Under the pieces are notes generated by a model. That model was not told the origin of the DNA and ran no database searches. It saw only the letters and a program-made list of their open reading frames with translations. A program made the translations under genes and the position numbers. 64,000 nt of DNA, from assembly GCF_009930875.1 (NCBI RefSeq), contig NZ_CP025249.1:1302001-1366000 (forward strand), written 5' to 3'. This stretch comes from Actinomyces sp. 432. Its GTDB lineage: Bacteria > Actinomycetota > Actinomycetes > Actinomycetales > Actinomycetaceae. This document shows positions 42,193 to 50,550 of this stretch, piece by piece (position 1 is the stretch's first letter; each line of letters begins with the position of its first letter).

Positions 42193-43194
42193 ATGTGTAC
42201 GGCGATCAGGTTCACGGACAGCGAAGGCAATATGTACTTCGGGCGCAATCTGGACTGGAGCACGTCCTTCGGCGAGCGCATCGTCGTCGTGCCGTCGGGA
42301 TTCATGATCCGCTCGGCCTTCGGTGATGGCGCTCCGGCCGCGCACGCGGTAATCGGTATGGGCATCGTCCTTGAGGACTACCCGCTGTACTTCGACTGCG
42401 GCAACGACTCCGGCCTGGCCGTCGCCGGGCTGAACTTCCCCGGCTACGCCTGCTACCAGGACGGACCGGTGGTCGGCAAGACCAATGTGGCCGCCTACGA
42501 GTTCCCGCTGTGGATCGCCGCGAACTTCACCAGCGTCGACGAGGCGGAGGCGGCGCTGACAAATACCGCGCTCGTGGCCAAGCCGGTCGGTGATGGCCTC
42601 GGCGTCTCCCTGCTGCACTGGATAATCGGGGACGGCACGCGCAGCATCGTGGTGGAATACATGAAGGACGGCATGCACATTCACCGCAACCCGGTCGACA
42701 CCCTGGCCAACCAGCCCGCTTTCGACTGGCACTTGGAAAACCTGCGCACCTTCATCACAGCCGACGGTTCCCTGCCCGACGCCGCCCACTGGCGCGACGC
42801 CGAGCTCGTGCCCTTCGGGTCCGGCGCCGGCATGCGCGGCATTCCCGGCGACTATTACTCGCCGTCGAGGTTCGCCAAGGCGGCATTCCTGAACGCACAT
42901 TACCCGGTCAAGGACAATGAGGCGGAAAATGTTTCCCGACTGTTCCACACCCTGGGTAACGTCTCCATGGTGGACGGGGCCGCGCTCATGGCCGACGGCG
43001 CCTACGAGCGCACGCTGTACACCGGCTGCTTCTCCGCGCGCACAGGCACCTACTACTACTCGACTTACGACGACCCGGCGCTGCGGAGCGTGAGCCTGCC
43101 CGACTTCACCGACGCGGCGGCAGTCGGCCTTCTGGAGCCCGTGCCCGCACCGTGGCACCCCGGTCTGGCGCGTGAGCCCGCCGAGCATGCCTAG
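42193..43194 (+). CDS. Choloylglycine hydrolase family protein (bile-salt hydrolase-like)
   Basis: 333-residue N-terminal-nucleophile hydrolase. After removal of Met the protein starts with the catalytic Cys (MCTAIRF). FGRNLDWS supplies the conserved Arg and Asp near residues 17-20. GLAVAGLNFPGYACY, GDGTRSIVVEYMKDG and the Asn in NVSMVDG/TLGN segments fit the family. Members hydrolyse conjugated bile salts, penicillin V or acyl-homoserine lactones; sequence alone cannot choose. The ATG at 42193 is fixed by the required Cys2 and the AAAGAGG site. No signal peptide, as usual for bile-salt hydrolases. Confidence 0.9.
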   Translation: MCTAIRFTDSEGNMYFGRNLDWSTSFGERIVVVPSGFMIRSAFGDGAPAAHAVIGMGIVLEDYPLYFDCGNDSGLAVAGLNFPGYACYQDGPVVGKTNVAAYEFPLWIAANFTSVDEAEAALTNTALVAKPVGDGLGVSLLHWIIGDGTRSIVVEYMKDGMHIHRNPVDTLANQPAFDWHLENLRTFITADGSLPDAAHWRDAELVPFGSGAGMRGIPGDYYSPSRFAKAAFLNAHYPVKDNEAENVSRLFHTLGNVSMVDGAALMADGAYERTLYTGCFSARTGTYYYSTYDDPALRSVSLPDFTDAAAVGLLEPVPAPWHPGLAREPAEHA

Positions 43195-43256
43195 GCGCCC
43201 GGTTCGTCTGCCCTCGCAAGTTCAACAAAGTCCGTCGGTCTGTAACAATCGGCACC

Positions 43257-44126
43257 GTGAAGCCAACTAACGCACCCGGCTACGCCGCCGGACCGTCCCC
43301 GCTGCCGCCCGCCCCCGTCGACTTGAGACTGGTCGTCTCTGATATGGACGGCACCCTGCTCGACGGCGACGGCCTGCTACCGGCGGTATTCGCCGATACG
43401 GTGGCACGGCTGCGCGCACAGGGAGTCCTGTTCACCCCCGCCTCCGGGCGCCAGCTCGCCAACCTGCGCACAGTGCTGGGCGAGCCGATCGCGCACTCGC
43501 CGATCATCGCCGAGAACGGCACCCTGGTGGTCCAGGACGACGAGGTCATCCACTGCGAGACGATATCCGTGAACGACACGGTCGCCGCCATCTCCACTAC
43601 CCGCGATCTGGGCATCGACGGCTACAACGTAGGCGCCGTCATGGCCGGAGTGGAATGCGCCTACATCGACCGGCAGGACCCGCCCTTCGTGGAGGAGGTC
43701 TCCCGCTACTACCGGGAGCTGGAGGTCGTCGACGACCTCCTCGCGGTGCCGCTTAACCGGACGCTGAAGGTGGCCGTCTACGACTTCGGCGACGTCGAGG
43801 CCGGCAGCTCGCAGGCACTGAAGGCGGCCGTGCCGGATGTGCAGGCCGTCGTCTCCGGGGTGCACTGGACCGACCTCATGCCGCCTACCGCCTCCAAGGG
43901 CCGGGCCCTGGCAGCCCTGCAGACGCGCCTGGGCATCACGCCGGCGCAGACGGCGGTCTTCGGCGACTATCTCAACGACCTGGACATGTACGAACATGCC
44001 GAGCTGTCCTTCGCCATGGCCAACGCCCATCCCGGTATTCAGGCCGTCGCGCACTGGACCGCCCCGGCAAATACGGAGGGTGGCGTGCTACGCACCGTCG
44101 ACGCCCTGCTCGAGCGCCTGGGCTGA
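43257..44126 (+). CDS. Cof-type HAD-superfamily phosphatase
   Basis: 289 residues. HAD motif I is VVSDMDGTLLDGDG near residue 25 (nucleophile Asp in DMDGT). Motif II is FTPASGRQLANL, the motif III lysine is in ASKGRALAAL, and motif IV is VFGDYLNDLDMYEHAELSFAMANA. The C2-type cap lies between. Cof proteins dephosphorylate sugar phosphates, FMN or pyridoxal phosphate; the substrate is not predictable. GTG at 43257 is preceded by TAACAAT about 7 nt upstream, suggesting a leaderless start, and there is no ribosome binding site. Confidence 0.9.
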   Translation: MKPTNAPGYAAGPSPLPPAPVDLRLVVSDMDGTLLDGDGLLPAVFADTVARLRAQGVLFTPASGRQLANLRTVLGEPIAHSPIIAENGTLVVQDDEVIHCETISVNDTVAAISTTRDLGIDGYNVGAVMAGVECAYIDRQDPPFVEEVSRYYRELEVVDDLLAVPLNRTLKVAVYDFGDVEAGSSQALKAAVPDVQAVVSGVHWTDLMPPTASKGRALAALQTRLGITPAQTAVFGDYLNDLDMYEHAELSFAMANAHPGIQAVAHWTAPANTEGGVLRTVDALLERLG

Positions 44127-44260
44127 GGGCGGCTGCCGGACTGCGGGTGTCGGGCCGCTCGCAGCCGGCGCGTCTCCCAATGCGGCCGCCACCTCGCCGC
44201 GGAAGTCCCGCATGGCAGCGGCGCCCAGGGCGGCGCGGGCGGAGCGTGGGCGGGTGGTCT

Positions 44261-44734
44261 TCATCTGTCCTGATCAAGCAGATGCTCAATGTCGACTGCG
44301 GAGTTCCGTGTGGCGCGCAGCGCCTCCAGCTGGCGGCGCTCCTTCTTGGTAGGCCGACCGGCGCCGCGGTCCCGCACAATCGCAGCCGGGGCGTCCAGGG
44401 GCGTGGGCCGCGGGGGAGAGAAGTCGGTGTAGGCGGTGCGGGCGACCGGAGCGCCCACCCGCTTGACCAGGATGCGCTGCACGCGCAGCAGCCGGTCGAA
44501 TCCCTGCACCCGGTAGCGGATCTCGTCGCCCACCTTCACGTGCTGGGAGGGCTTAGCGGTCTCGCCGTTGATGCGCACGTGGCCGGCGCGGCATGCCGCG
44601 GTCGCGGCGGAGCGGGACTTGACCTGCCGCACGCTCCACAGCCACACATCAACGCGCGCCGACGCCGGAGCGTTGGCGTCTGGAGCGCTCCGGTCCTCGC
44701 TTCCTGCCGCTCGGCCCGCTTGCGTATTCGCCAC
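44261..44734 (-). CDS. S4-domain RNA-binding protein (Hsp15/RqcP-like)
   Basis: 157 residues. The S4 domain covers about residues 27-90: RVDVWLWSVRQVKSRSAATAACRAGHVRINGE, read in pieces as VDVWLWSVR, KSRSAA and GHVRINGE. The C-terminal segment is basic (RPTKKERRQLEALR). Hsp15 and RqcP bind stalled 50S-tRNA complexes; this is the probable role. The GTG start at 44734 has TAGGAT 7 nt upstream (44742-44747 on the plus strand) and no Shine-Dalgarno, so it may be leaderless. Confidence 0.87.
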   Translation of the reverse strand: MANTQAGRAAGSEDRSAPDANAPASARVDVWLWSVRQVKSRSAATAACRAGHVRINGETAKPSQHVKVGDEIRYRVQGFDRLLRVQRILVKRVGAPVARTAYTDFSPPRPTPLDAPAAIVRDRGAGRPTKKERRQLEALRATRNSAVDIEHLLDQDR

Positions 44735-44806
44735 GTGACTGATCCTAGATGATCAGTTCAAGTGGCGAACCCCGGTGCCACTTATACCGACCTCGGCACG
44801 TAACGT

Positions 44807-45850
44807 CTACCGACCTCGGTGAGAATGGGGGCGGTGCCGGCGCGGACGGCGGTCACCCACGACGTGCAGGGCGGCCCGGCCGCGGGCCACCAGCCCGAGC
44901 CCGATCAGCAGTGAGCCAGCGGCGCACACCAGCGCGTAGACGCGGTCGGACAGCACCGTTTGCCCCACCCGGGCACCAACACCGCGAACGCGCTCGGGCA
45001 CCGAGACGACGCCGTCTCCGCCGGCCGCGCAGTCCGTGAGGGTCTGGCGCAGCGCCTGCGCATCGGCGTCGGGCAGGCCGAGCCCGTAAACGGCGGCCAC
45101 GCTTACGAAGCGCTGGGCGTACTCGCAGCGATACGTGGTATCCGGCGGCCACCAGCCGGGCTCGGTGGCGGTGCTCCAGGTGCCGGTCTCGGTGGAGCCC
45201 GCCGGGCAGGTAGCCGGCCCGCAGTTGGACTTGTCCTGATTTGCGGCACCGTCCACCGCCAGCAGGTTCAGCGGGTCGTTGGCAACCAGCAGGCGCTTGC
45301 GCTCGTCCCACTGCCAGGCCCCGTGCGCGTACAGGTAGTTCAGTGGAATCACGTGGTCGATCTGCACCGCATCGGAAGTGTCCTGGCCGCGCTGAAAGGC
45401 AATCACGGAACCGGTGTAGGGGTCGCGCAGGGTGCCGGACCAGACAGTCGCATCCGGGCAGACCGCGGCGCCCTGTCCGCGTCCGGCATCGCGGCCCTGG
45501 ACGCCTTCTTGGCGGGAGAAGTCCACGTCGTCCAGGTCCCGGGCCAGGATCTCATTGCGGGTGTCGCAGCCGTCCCCGTCGACGTCGGTCCAGGCGCGGC
45601 CGAACCAGCCGGTGCGCGAGCCGCCCTCACCCCAGGAGACAGTGGCGGGTGCGTCCTCCGGCAGCTCCTCCAGGGCCGCCAGTGCAGAGGCCGCGGAGAG
45701 CACCAACATATCCCGCTCGTCCCAGAGCACCTCGGCCGTGCCGGCCGGGCCGGGCGCATCGGCCGTATCCGCGGCCGACGCCGCCCCGCACGGTGCCAGG
45801 GCGAGGGCGGCGGCCAGTGCTCCAGCAGCCAGGCGGGACGGCGTCAACAT
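44807..45850 (-). CDS. Secreted or surface-anchored HNH nuclease (DUF1524)
   Basis: 347 residues. A Sec signal peptide (ASRLAAGALAAALALAPCGAASA region, cleavage near residue 26) is followed by the DUF1524/HNH nuclease: DGDGCDTRNEILARDL, then QIDHVIPLNYLYAHGAWQW with the catalytic His in DHV, and LLAVDGAANQDKSNCGP. Paired cysteines (CDTR, CPDA, CGPATCP, CEYAQ, DCAAGG) suggest disulfides outside the cell. A C-terminal hydrophobic helix (VYALVCAAGSLLIGLGLV) and an Arg-rich tail indicate membrane anchoring. Likely degrades external DNA for nutrition or biofilm control. Confidence 0.88.
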   Translation of the reverse strand: MLTPSRLAAGALAAALALAPCGAASAADTADAPGPAGTAEVLWDERDMLVLSAASALAALEELPEDAPATVSWGEGGSRTGWFGRAWTDVDGDGCDTRNEILARDLDDVDFSRQEGVQGRDAGRGQGAAVCPDATVWSGTLRDPYTGSVIAFQRGQDTSDAVQIDHVIPLNYLYAHGAWQWDERKRLLVANDPLNLLAVDGAANQDKSNCGPATCPAGSTETGTWSTATEPGWWPPDTTYRCEYAQRFVSVAAVYGLGLPDADAQALRQTLTDCAAGGDGVVSVPERVRGVGARVGQTVLSDRVYALVCAAGSLLIGLGLVARGRAALHVVGDRRPRRHRPHSHRGR

Positions 45851-45874
45851 GCGTGTTCGCGCCCGGGTGGCGGC

Positions 45875-46798
45875 TCAGGGAACGATGTACCCGGCCGAGC
45901 GGAAGACCTCGTACCACTGCTCGCGTGTCAGCTCCAGCTCGGAGCCGGCGGCCGCGGCCTGGACCCGGTCCGGCCGGGTGGTGCCCAGCACCACCTGAAT
46001 ACGGGCAGGGTGGCGGGTGATCCAGGCGGTGGCAATCGCCTCCGGGGCCACGCCGTACTCGGCGGCCAGGCGGTCCACGACGTCGTTGAGCTCGGCGTAG
46101 CGCTCCCGGTTGCCCAGGAACGGGCCGGAGCCGTCACCGGACTGGAAGGGGGACCAGGCCTGAACGGTGGTGCTGGTAAGGCGGCAGTAGTCGAGGATGC
46201 CGTCGGTGCGCACCACCGACTGGTCGTGGCGCATGTTCAGGGCCACACCCTCGGCAATCATGTCCGCGTGCGTCAGGGACAGCTGCAGCTGGTTGACGAG
46301 CAGCGGCTGGTCCACCGTGGCGCGCAGCAGCTCCAGCTGGCCGCGCGTGTGGTTGGAGACGCCGAAGTGCCGCACCTTCCCGGAGGCGGCGAGCGAGTCG
46401 AAGGCGGCGGCGACCTCCTCGGGCTCGACCAGCGCATCGGGACGGTGCAGCAGCAGCACGTCCAGGTAGTCGGTGTGCAGCGCCTTGAGGGAGGCGTCAA
46501 CGGACTGGAGGATGTGCTCGGTGGAGAAGTCGAACCAGCCCCAGCGGATACCACACTTGGTCTGCAGCACCACCTGCTCGCGCTCGGCGGCCGACCAGTT
46601 CAGGGCCGAGCCGAAGCGCTCCTCGCAGGCGTGGTCGCGGCCGTAGATATCGGCGTGGTCGAACATGGTGATACCGGCGTCGCGGGCCGTTCCCACCAGG
46701 GTGCGGATCTCGGCGTCGCTGAGATCCTTGATGCGCATCAGGCCGAGGATGATATTGGAGGCGGTCAGGTCGGACGAGCCAATTGGTTGAATTCTCAT
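45875..46798 (-). CDS. Aldo/keto reductase (YdhF-like)
   Basis: 307 residues. The AKR tetrad is visible: Asp and Tyr in MFDHADIYGRDHACEERFG, Lys in VLQTKCGIRWG and His in VLLLHRPDAL. GVSNHTRGQLELL and ATAWITRHPARIQVVLGTTRPDRV complete the barrel. It is close to E. coli YdhF in pattern (MRIKDLSDAEI). Substrate unknown. The ATG at 46798 has no ribosome binding site but a TACCGT box 6 nt upstream. It is downstream of the pgl operon on the same strand but has its own promoter. Confidence 0.93.
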   Translation of the reverse strand: MRIQPIGSSDLTASNIILGLMRIKDLSDAEIRTLVGTARDAGITMFDHADIYGRDHACEERFGSALNWSAAEREQVVLQTKCGIRWGWFDFSTEHILQSVDASLKALHTDYLDVLLLHRPDALVEPEEVAAAFDSLAASGKVRHFGVSNHTRGQLELLRATVDQPLLVNQLQLSLTHADMIAEGVALNMRHDQSVVRTDGILDYCRLTSTTVQAWSPFQSGDGSGPFLGNRERYAELNDVVDRLAAEYGVAPEAIATAWITRHPARIQVVLGTTRPDRVQAAAAGSELELTREQWYEVFRSAGYIVP

Positions 46799-46804
46799 AC
46801 AAAC

Positions 46805-46810
46805 ACGGTA
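46805..46810 (-). promoter_or_regulatory. Leaderless promoter -10 box for the aldo/keto reductase
   Basis: TACCGT on the minus strand ends exactly 6 nt before the ATG at 46798. Same box and spacing as the tag promoter. Confidence 0.55.
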
Positions 46811-46927
46811 CTTGACGACTGTGCCGGTGACCAGGGGAGGACCATCCCTGTCCCCAGCCGGACGCTGGGATACGCCGCGGACCTGGCCTGTGGTTGCCGG
46901 TGGGCGTCCATGCGCACGATCCGCGGA

Positions 46928-47713
46928 TCAGGCGGGGACACCGGCGGCGGCCGCGTGATCCAGGTGCCAGACCGTGCCCTCGCCGCGGGCGCAGGAGGCC
47001 GGGGCGGCGACGACGTCGGGGCGGGCCAGGCCCTTGGTGACTGCCTCCACTTTGCCTGCTCCTCCGGCAACCACCATTACCTGGCGCGCCCGGTGCAGTA
47101 CGTCGAAGGTGAAGGACACGCGCTCGGGCGGCGGCTTGGGGGAGTCGTGCACCGCGATCACGTCCGCGCCGGTGGTGGGGGCTTCCGGGTGCCCCGGGAA
47201 CAGTGAGCACACGTGCGCATCCGGCCCCAGGCCCACGTGGACGACGTCGAAGCGCCCGCTGGCAGGGCCGTGCTCCCGCAGTGCCTCGGCCAGCGCCTCT
47301 GCCGCCGCGTCGACGCAGTCCACCTGCTCGGGGCCAGGCAGCCGGTGCACATTCGCCTCCGGGATTCCGGCGGCCACCAGCCCCGTCACCTGCAGGTCGT
47401 TGCGGTCCGCGTGGCCGGCCGGCACGAAGCGCTCGTCGCCCTCCCACAGGTGCAGGCGATCCAGGCCGTGCGCGGGTGTGAGGCCGGCGGCTGCCAGCGC
47501 AGCGGGCAGCGCGGCGGCGAGCGCCTCACCGCCCGACCCGCCGGTCAGGACCAGGTGGCCGACGCCCCGTTCGGCTACGGCGTCGGAAAGCAGCTGCGCG
47601 GTCTGCGCGGCGGCGGCAGCAGCCGCCTTAGCCATGGAGTCGTGGACGACGACGGACGGGCGGGGGCGGGCGTCCGCGGCCGCATTGACGGCGGCGGCAT
47701 CGATGGTGGTCAT
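46928..47713 (-). CDS. pgl: 6-phosphogluconolactonase
   Basis: 261-residue lactonase, second enzyme of the oxidative pentose phosphate pathway. SugarP_isomerase-fold marks are HLVLTGGSGGEALAAALP, HLWEGDERFVPAGHADRND, DVVHVGLGPDAHVCSLFPGHP and ERVSFTFDVLHRAR. The ATG at 47713 overlaps the opcA stop (TGATG), so the gene is translationally coupled in zwf-opcA-pgl. It makes 6-phosphogluconate for the divergent gnd product. Confidence 0.95.
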   Translation of the reverse strand: MTTIDAAAVNAAADARPRPSVVVHDSMAKAAAAAAAQTAQLLSDAVAERGVGHLVLTGGSGGEALAAALPAALAAAGLTPAHGLDRLHLWEGDERFVPAGHADRNDLQVTGLVAAGIPEANVHRLPGPEQVDCVDAAAEALAEALREHGPASGRFDVVHVGLGPDAHVCSLFPGHPEAPTTGADVIAVHDSPKPPPERVSFTFDVLHRARQVMVVAGGAGKVEAVTKGLARPDVVAAPASCARGEGTVWHLDHAAAAGVPA

Positions 47714-48705
47714 CAGCGGCTTCCTTCGTGCGTGGTGGTGATTGCGGCGTGGTCCTCGGCGAAGGTCGCCAGGACCTCCTCGTATACCAGGTCGGGGCTC
47801 AGGCGGCGCAGCTCCTCGCTCATGGTGGCCACCGGCTCGCGGCGGGCCATGGTCACGACCTGTGGGCGCTGGGCACCGGGGCGCGTGATCACCACGCGCT
47901 CGTAGTCCTTGCGGGTGATCACCAGCTCGCCGGAGTCCGTGCGTACCGTGATGGTGGCGATGCCGGGGATCTCCGGGGCATCGACCCGCTCCACCTCGAC
48001 CCCCAGGCGCACCCGCAGCCAGCGGATCATCAAGGACACCGAGGCGTTGCGCGGCTCCCCGGCGACGACCACGCCCCGGACCGACCCGGCGCACAGCACC
48101 GAGTCCAGGGTCGAGGCGACCATGCCGCGCCACAGGGTGATACGTGTCCAGGCCAGGTCAATGTCGCCGCGCGTGTACTCCGGGGCCAGGGCTGCGAGCG
48201 CCGCAGACGGGTCCGGCTGGGAGGGGGTATTGGTAATGCGGGTGGTGGCCAGCGCCCCGAGCGGGCTCGTGGCCGGGCGCACAGGCAGCGTATCCGGCCA
48301 CCAGGTCACCACGGGGACGTCGGGCAGGAGGAAGGGCACCACCAGGGTGTCGGCGTGGCGTGCCGCCTCACCCTCCGGATACAGCACCAGCGTCTCGCCG
48401 GCGCCGGCGTCGTGCCCGAGCCGGATCTCGGCGTCCAGATGGCCGACCGCGCCGCCGGGACCGCGCCCATTGTGGCGCCGGGCCTCATCGGCGTCGTCAC
48501 GGCCACCGGACTGCGGGGAGACGACCGCGACCACGCGGCAGGGATGGTCCAGGCTGGCCCCGTGGGCGGCCACCAGGGCCTCCTCCAGACCGTCGCGGTC
48601 GGTGGCGATCACCAGTGTCAGGACGCGTGAGCCGCTGCTTACGCCCTCGGACAGGAGCGTGGAGACGATCTCGTCGGTTGTGGTCTCGGTGAGGTTGATG
48701 ATCAT
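47713..48705 (-). CDS. opcA: Glucose-6-phosphate dehydrogenase assembly protein OpcA
   Basis: 330-residue OpcA, the accessory protein required for full G6PDH activity in cyanobacteria and actinobacteria. Recognised by RVLTLVIATDRDGLEEAL, PFLLPDVPVVTWWPD, DLAWTRITLWRGMVAS and the C-terminal RRLSPDLVYEEVLATF. ATG at 48705 is chosen because it overlaps the zwf stop (ATGA); an in-frame ATG four codons upstream is possible. Its stop overlaps pgl. Confidence 0.95.
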   Translation of the reverse strand: MIINLTETTTDEIVSTLLSEGVSSGSRVLTLVIATDRDGLEEALVAAHGASLDHPCRVVAVVSPQSGGRDDADEARRHNGRGPGGAVGHLDAEIRLGHDAGAGETLVLYPEGEAARHADTLVVPFLLPDVPVVTWWPDTLPVRPATSPLGALATTRITNTPSQPDPSAALAALAPEYTRGDIDLAWTRITLWRGMVASTLDSVLCAGSVRGVVVAGEPRNASVSLMIRWLRVRLGVEVERVDAPEIPGIATITVRTDSGELVITRKDYERVVITRPGAQRPQVVTMARREPVATMSEELRRLSPDLVYEEVLATFAEDHAAITTTHEGSR

Positions 48706-50309
48706 GAGCGCCTCCAAGCGCGGCCGTCGCGGGCGAGCAGGTCATGGGCCGAGGGCGGCCCCCAGGAGCCGGGACGGTAGCCCTCCGGCTCCCCACTCCC
48801 GGCCCAGTGCTGGATCACCGGGTCCAGGATCCGCCAGGACAGGTCCACCTCGCGCTGCTGCGGGAACAGCGGGGCGTCGCCGAGCAGCGCATCCAGAATG
48901 AGTCGCTCGTAGGCCTCGGGTGACTCCTCGTTGAAGGAGGCGCCGTAGCCGAAGTTCATGGTTACGTCGCGCAGCTCCATCTGGGTGCCGGGAACCTTCG
49001 AGGCCATGCGCATGGTGATGCCCTCGTCGGGCTGGATGCGCAGCACGATCGTGTTGGCGCCCAGCCCGGCCGTGGCCGCGTCGGTGAAGGGCAGGAAGGG
49101 AGGCCGCTTGAAAACCACCGCCACCTCCGTCACCCGGCGGGCCAGGCGCTTTCCGGTGCGCAGGTAGAAGGGCACGCCCGCCCAGCGCCGGTTGGCGATC
49201 TCCAGCCGCACCGCGGCGAAGGTCTCGGTGCGGGAGTCGTCGGTGACGCCGTCCTCCTCCAGGTACCCGCGCACGGGTACGCCGCCCTGGAAGCCGGCTT
49301 CATAGCGTCCGCGAGCGGTGGTTGCGTCCAGGTCGAGGACGCCGGCCCGCTCCAGCCTCACGGCGGCCAGCACCTTCTCCTTCTCGGAGCGGATGGCGGG
49401 TGCGCGCATGCTGATGGGCTCCTCCATGGCGGTCAGGGCCAGCAGCTGCAGCAGGTGGTTCTGGATGACGTCGCGTGCCGAGCCGATCGTGTCGTAGTAG
49501 CCGGCGCGGGTACCGATGCCGATGTCCTCCGCCATGGTGATCTGTACGTGGTCCACGTACCGCTGGTTCCACAGCGGCTCGAACATGGTGTTGGCGAAGC
49601 GCAGTGCCAGGATGTTCTGCACCGTCTCCTTGCCCAGGTAGTGGTCGACGCGGAAGACGTCGTCGGGGCGCACGATCCGGGACACGACGGCGTCCAGCTC
49701 CTGTGCGCTGGCGCGGTTGTGACCGAAGGGCTTCTCGATGATGACTCGCCGCCAGGAGCCCGGCACCTCGTCCACCAGCCCGGAGGCGGCCACGCGCTCG
49801 GTGACCGCGGAGAACCAGGCCGGGGGAACCGAGAGGTAGAAGGCGCGGTTGCCGCCGGTGCCCCGGGTCGCGTCCAGGTCGGCAACGGTGCGGGTGAGAC
49901 GGTCGTAGGCTGCGGCGTCATCGAAGGAGGCCAGCTCGACGAAGCGCATGCCTGCCGCCAGCTGATCCCAGATCGCCTGCCGCCAGGGGGTGCGGGCGCC
50001 GGCTCGGACCGCGTCGGCGACGTAGGCGCGCATGTCGTCGGCGGACCAGCTGCGCCGTCCCAGTCCCACCAGCGAGAAGCTGGGGGACAGCAGGCCGCGG
50101 TTGGCCAGGTCGTAGATGGCCGGCAGTAGCTTGCGGCGGGCCAGATCGCCGGTAATGCCGAACATGACCAGCACGCACGGGTCGGCGATGCGCGGCAGGC
50201 GCAGGTCGCGTGGATCCAGCAGCGGGTTGTCCTGCGGTCCGGCCGCGCCGGCCGCCAGGGGCGAACTCGCCCCGAGCGGGTTGAGGGTCGGGTTGTCGGA
50301 GGCATCCAC
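48702..50309 (-). CDS. zwf: Glucose-6-phosphate 1-dehydrogenase
   Basis: 535-residue NADP-dependent enzyme opening the oxidative pentose phosphate pathway. LVMFGITGDLARRKLLPAIYDL binds the cofactor, IIEKPFGHNRASA carries the conserved Lys, and the active-site His is in RVDHYLGKETVQNI. GTG at 50309 is chosen because GGAAGG lies upstream; an ATG at 50393 would add a Pro/His-rich tail. First gene of zwf-opcA-pgl, transcribed away from gnd across a 241-bp shared region. A TAGAGT box on the minus strand at 50403-50408 may be its -10. Confidence 0.96.
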   Translation of the reverse strand: MDASDNPTLNPLGASSPLAAGAAGPQDNPLLDPRDLRLPRIADPCVLVMFGITGDLARRKLLPAIYDLANRGLLSPSFSLVGLGRRSWSADDMRAYVADAVRAGARTPWRQAIWDQLAAGMRFVELASFDDAAAYDRLTRTVADLDATRGTGGNRAFYLSVPPAWFSAVTERVAASGLVDEVPGSWRRVIIEKPFGHNRASAQELDAVVSRIVRPDDVFRVDHYLGKETVQNILALRFANTMFEPLWNQRYVDHVQITMAEDIGIGTRAGYYDTIGSARDVIQNHLLQLLALTAMEEPISMRAPAIRSEKEKVLAAVRLERAGVLDLDATTARGRYEAGFQGGVPVRGYLEEDGVTDDSRTETFAAVRLEIANRRWAGVPFYLRTGKRLARRVTEVAVVFKRPPFLPFTDAATAGLGANTIVLRIQPDEGITMRMASKVPGTQMELRDVTMNFGYGASFNEESPEAYERLILDALLGDAPLFPQQREVDLSWRILDPVIQHWAGSGEPEGYRPGSWGPPSAHDLLARDGRAWRRS

Positions 50310-50550
50310 GGTTGTATGAGGACCTTCCTGTCGTCCGTCGTGGGGCGGTGCCGGTGCCGGAGCGGGCCCCGGGCCAGGTGGATGGTGCGGCATCGCCGTC
50401 CCACTCTAGGCGGTTGACCCGCGCAGTGTCCGCAGGCGGCCGCCAGTGGCGGTAGTGTCGGCGCCATCAACGGTGCGCTGCCGCACGCCGTCCCGACGCC
50501 ACCCGCAGCAACAGCCAGCCCGTCCTCGTGCCGGGCGGGAAGGGCCATAG

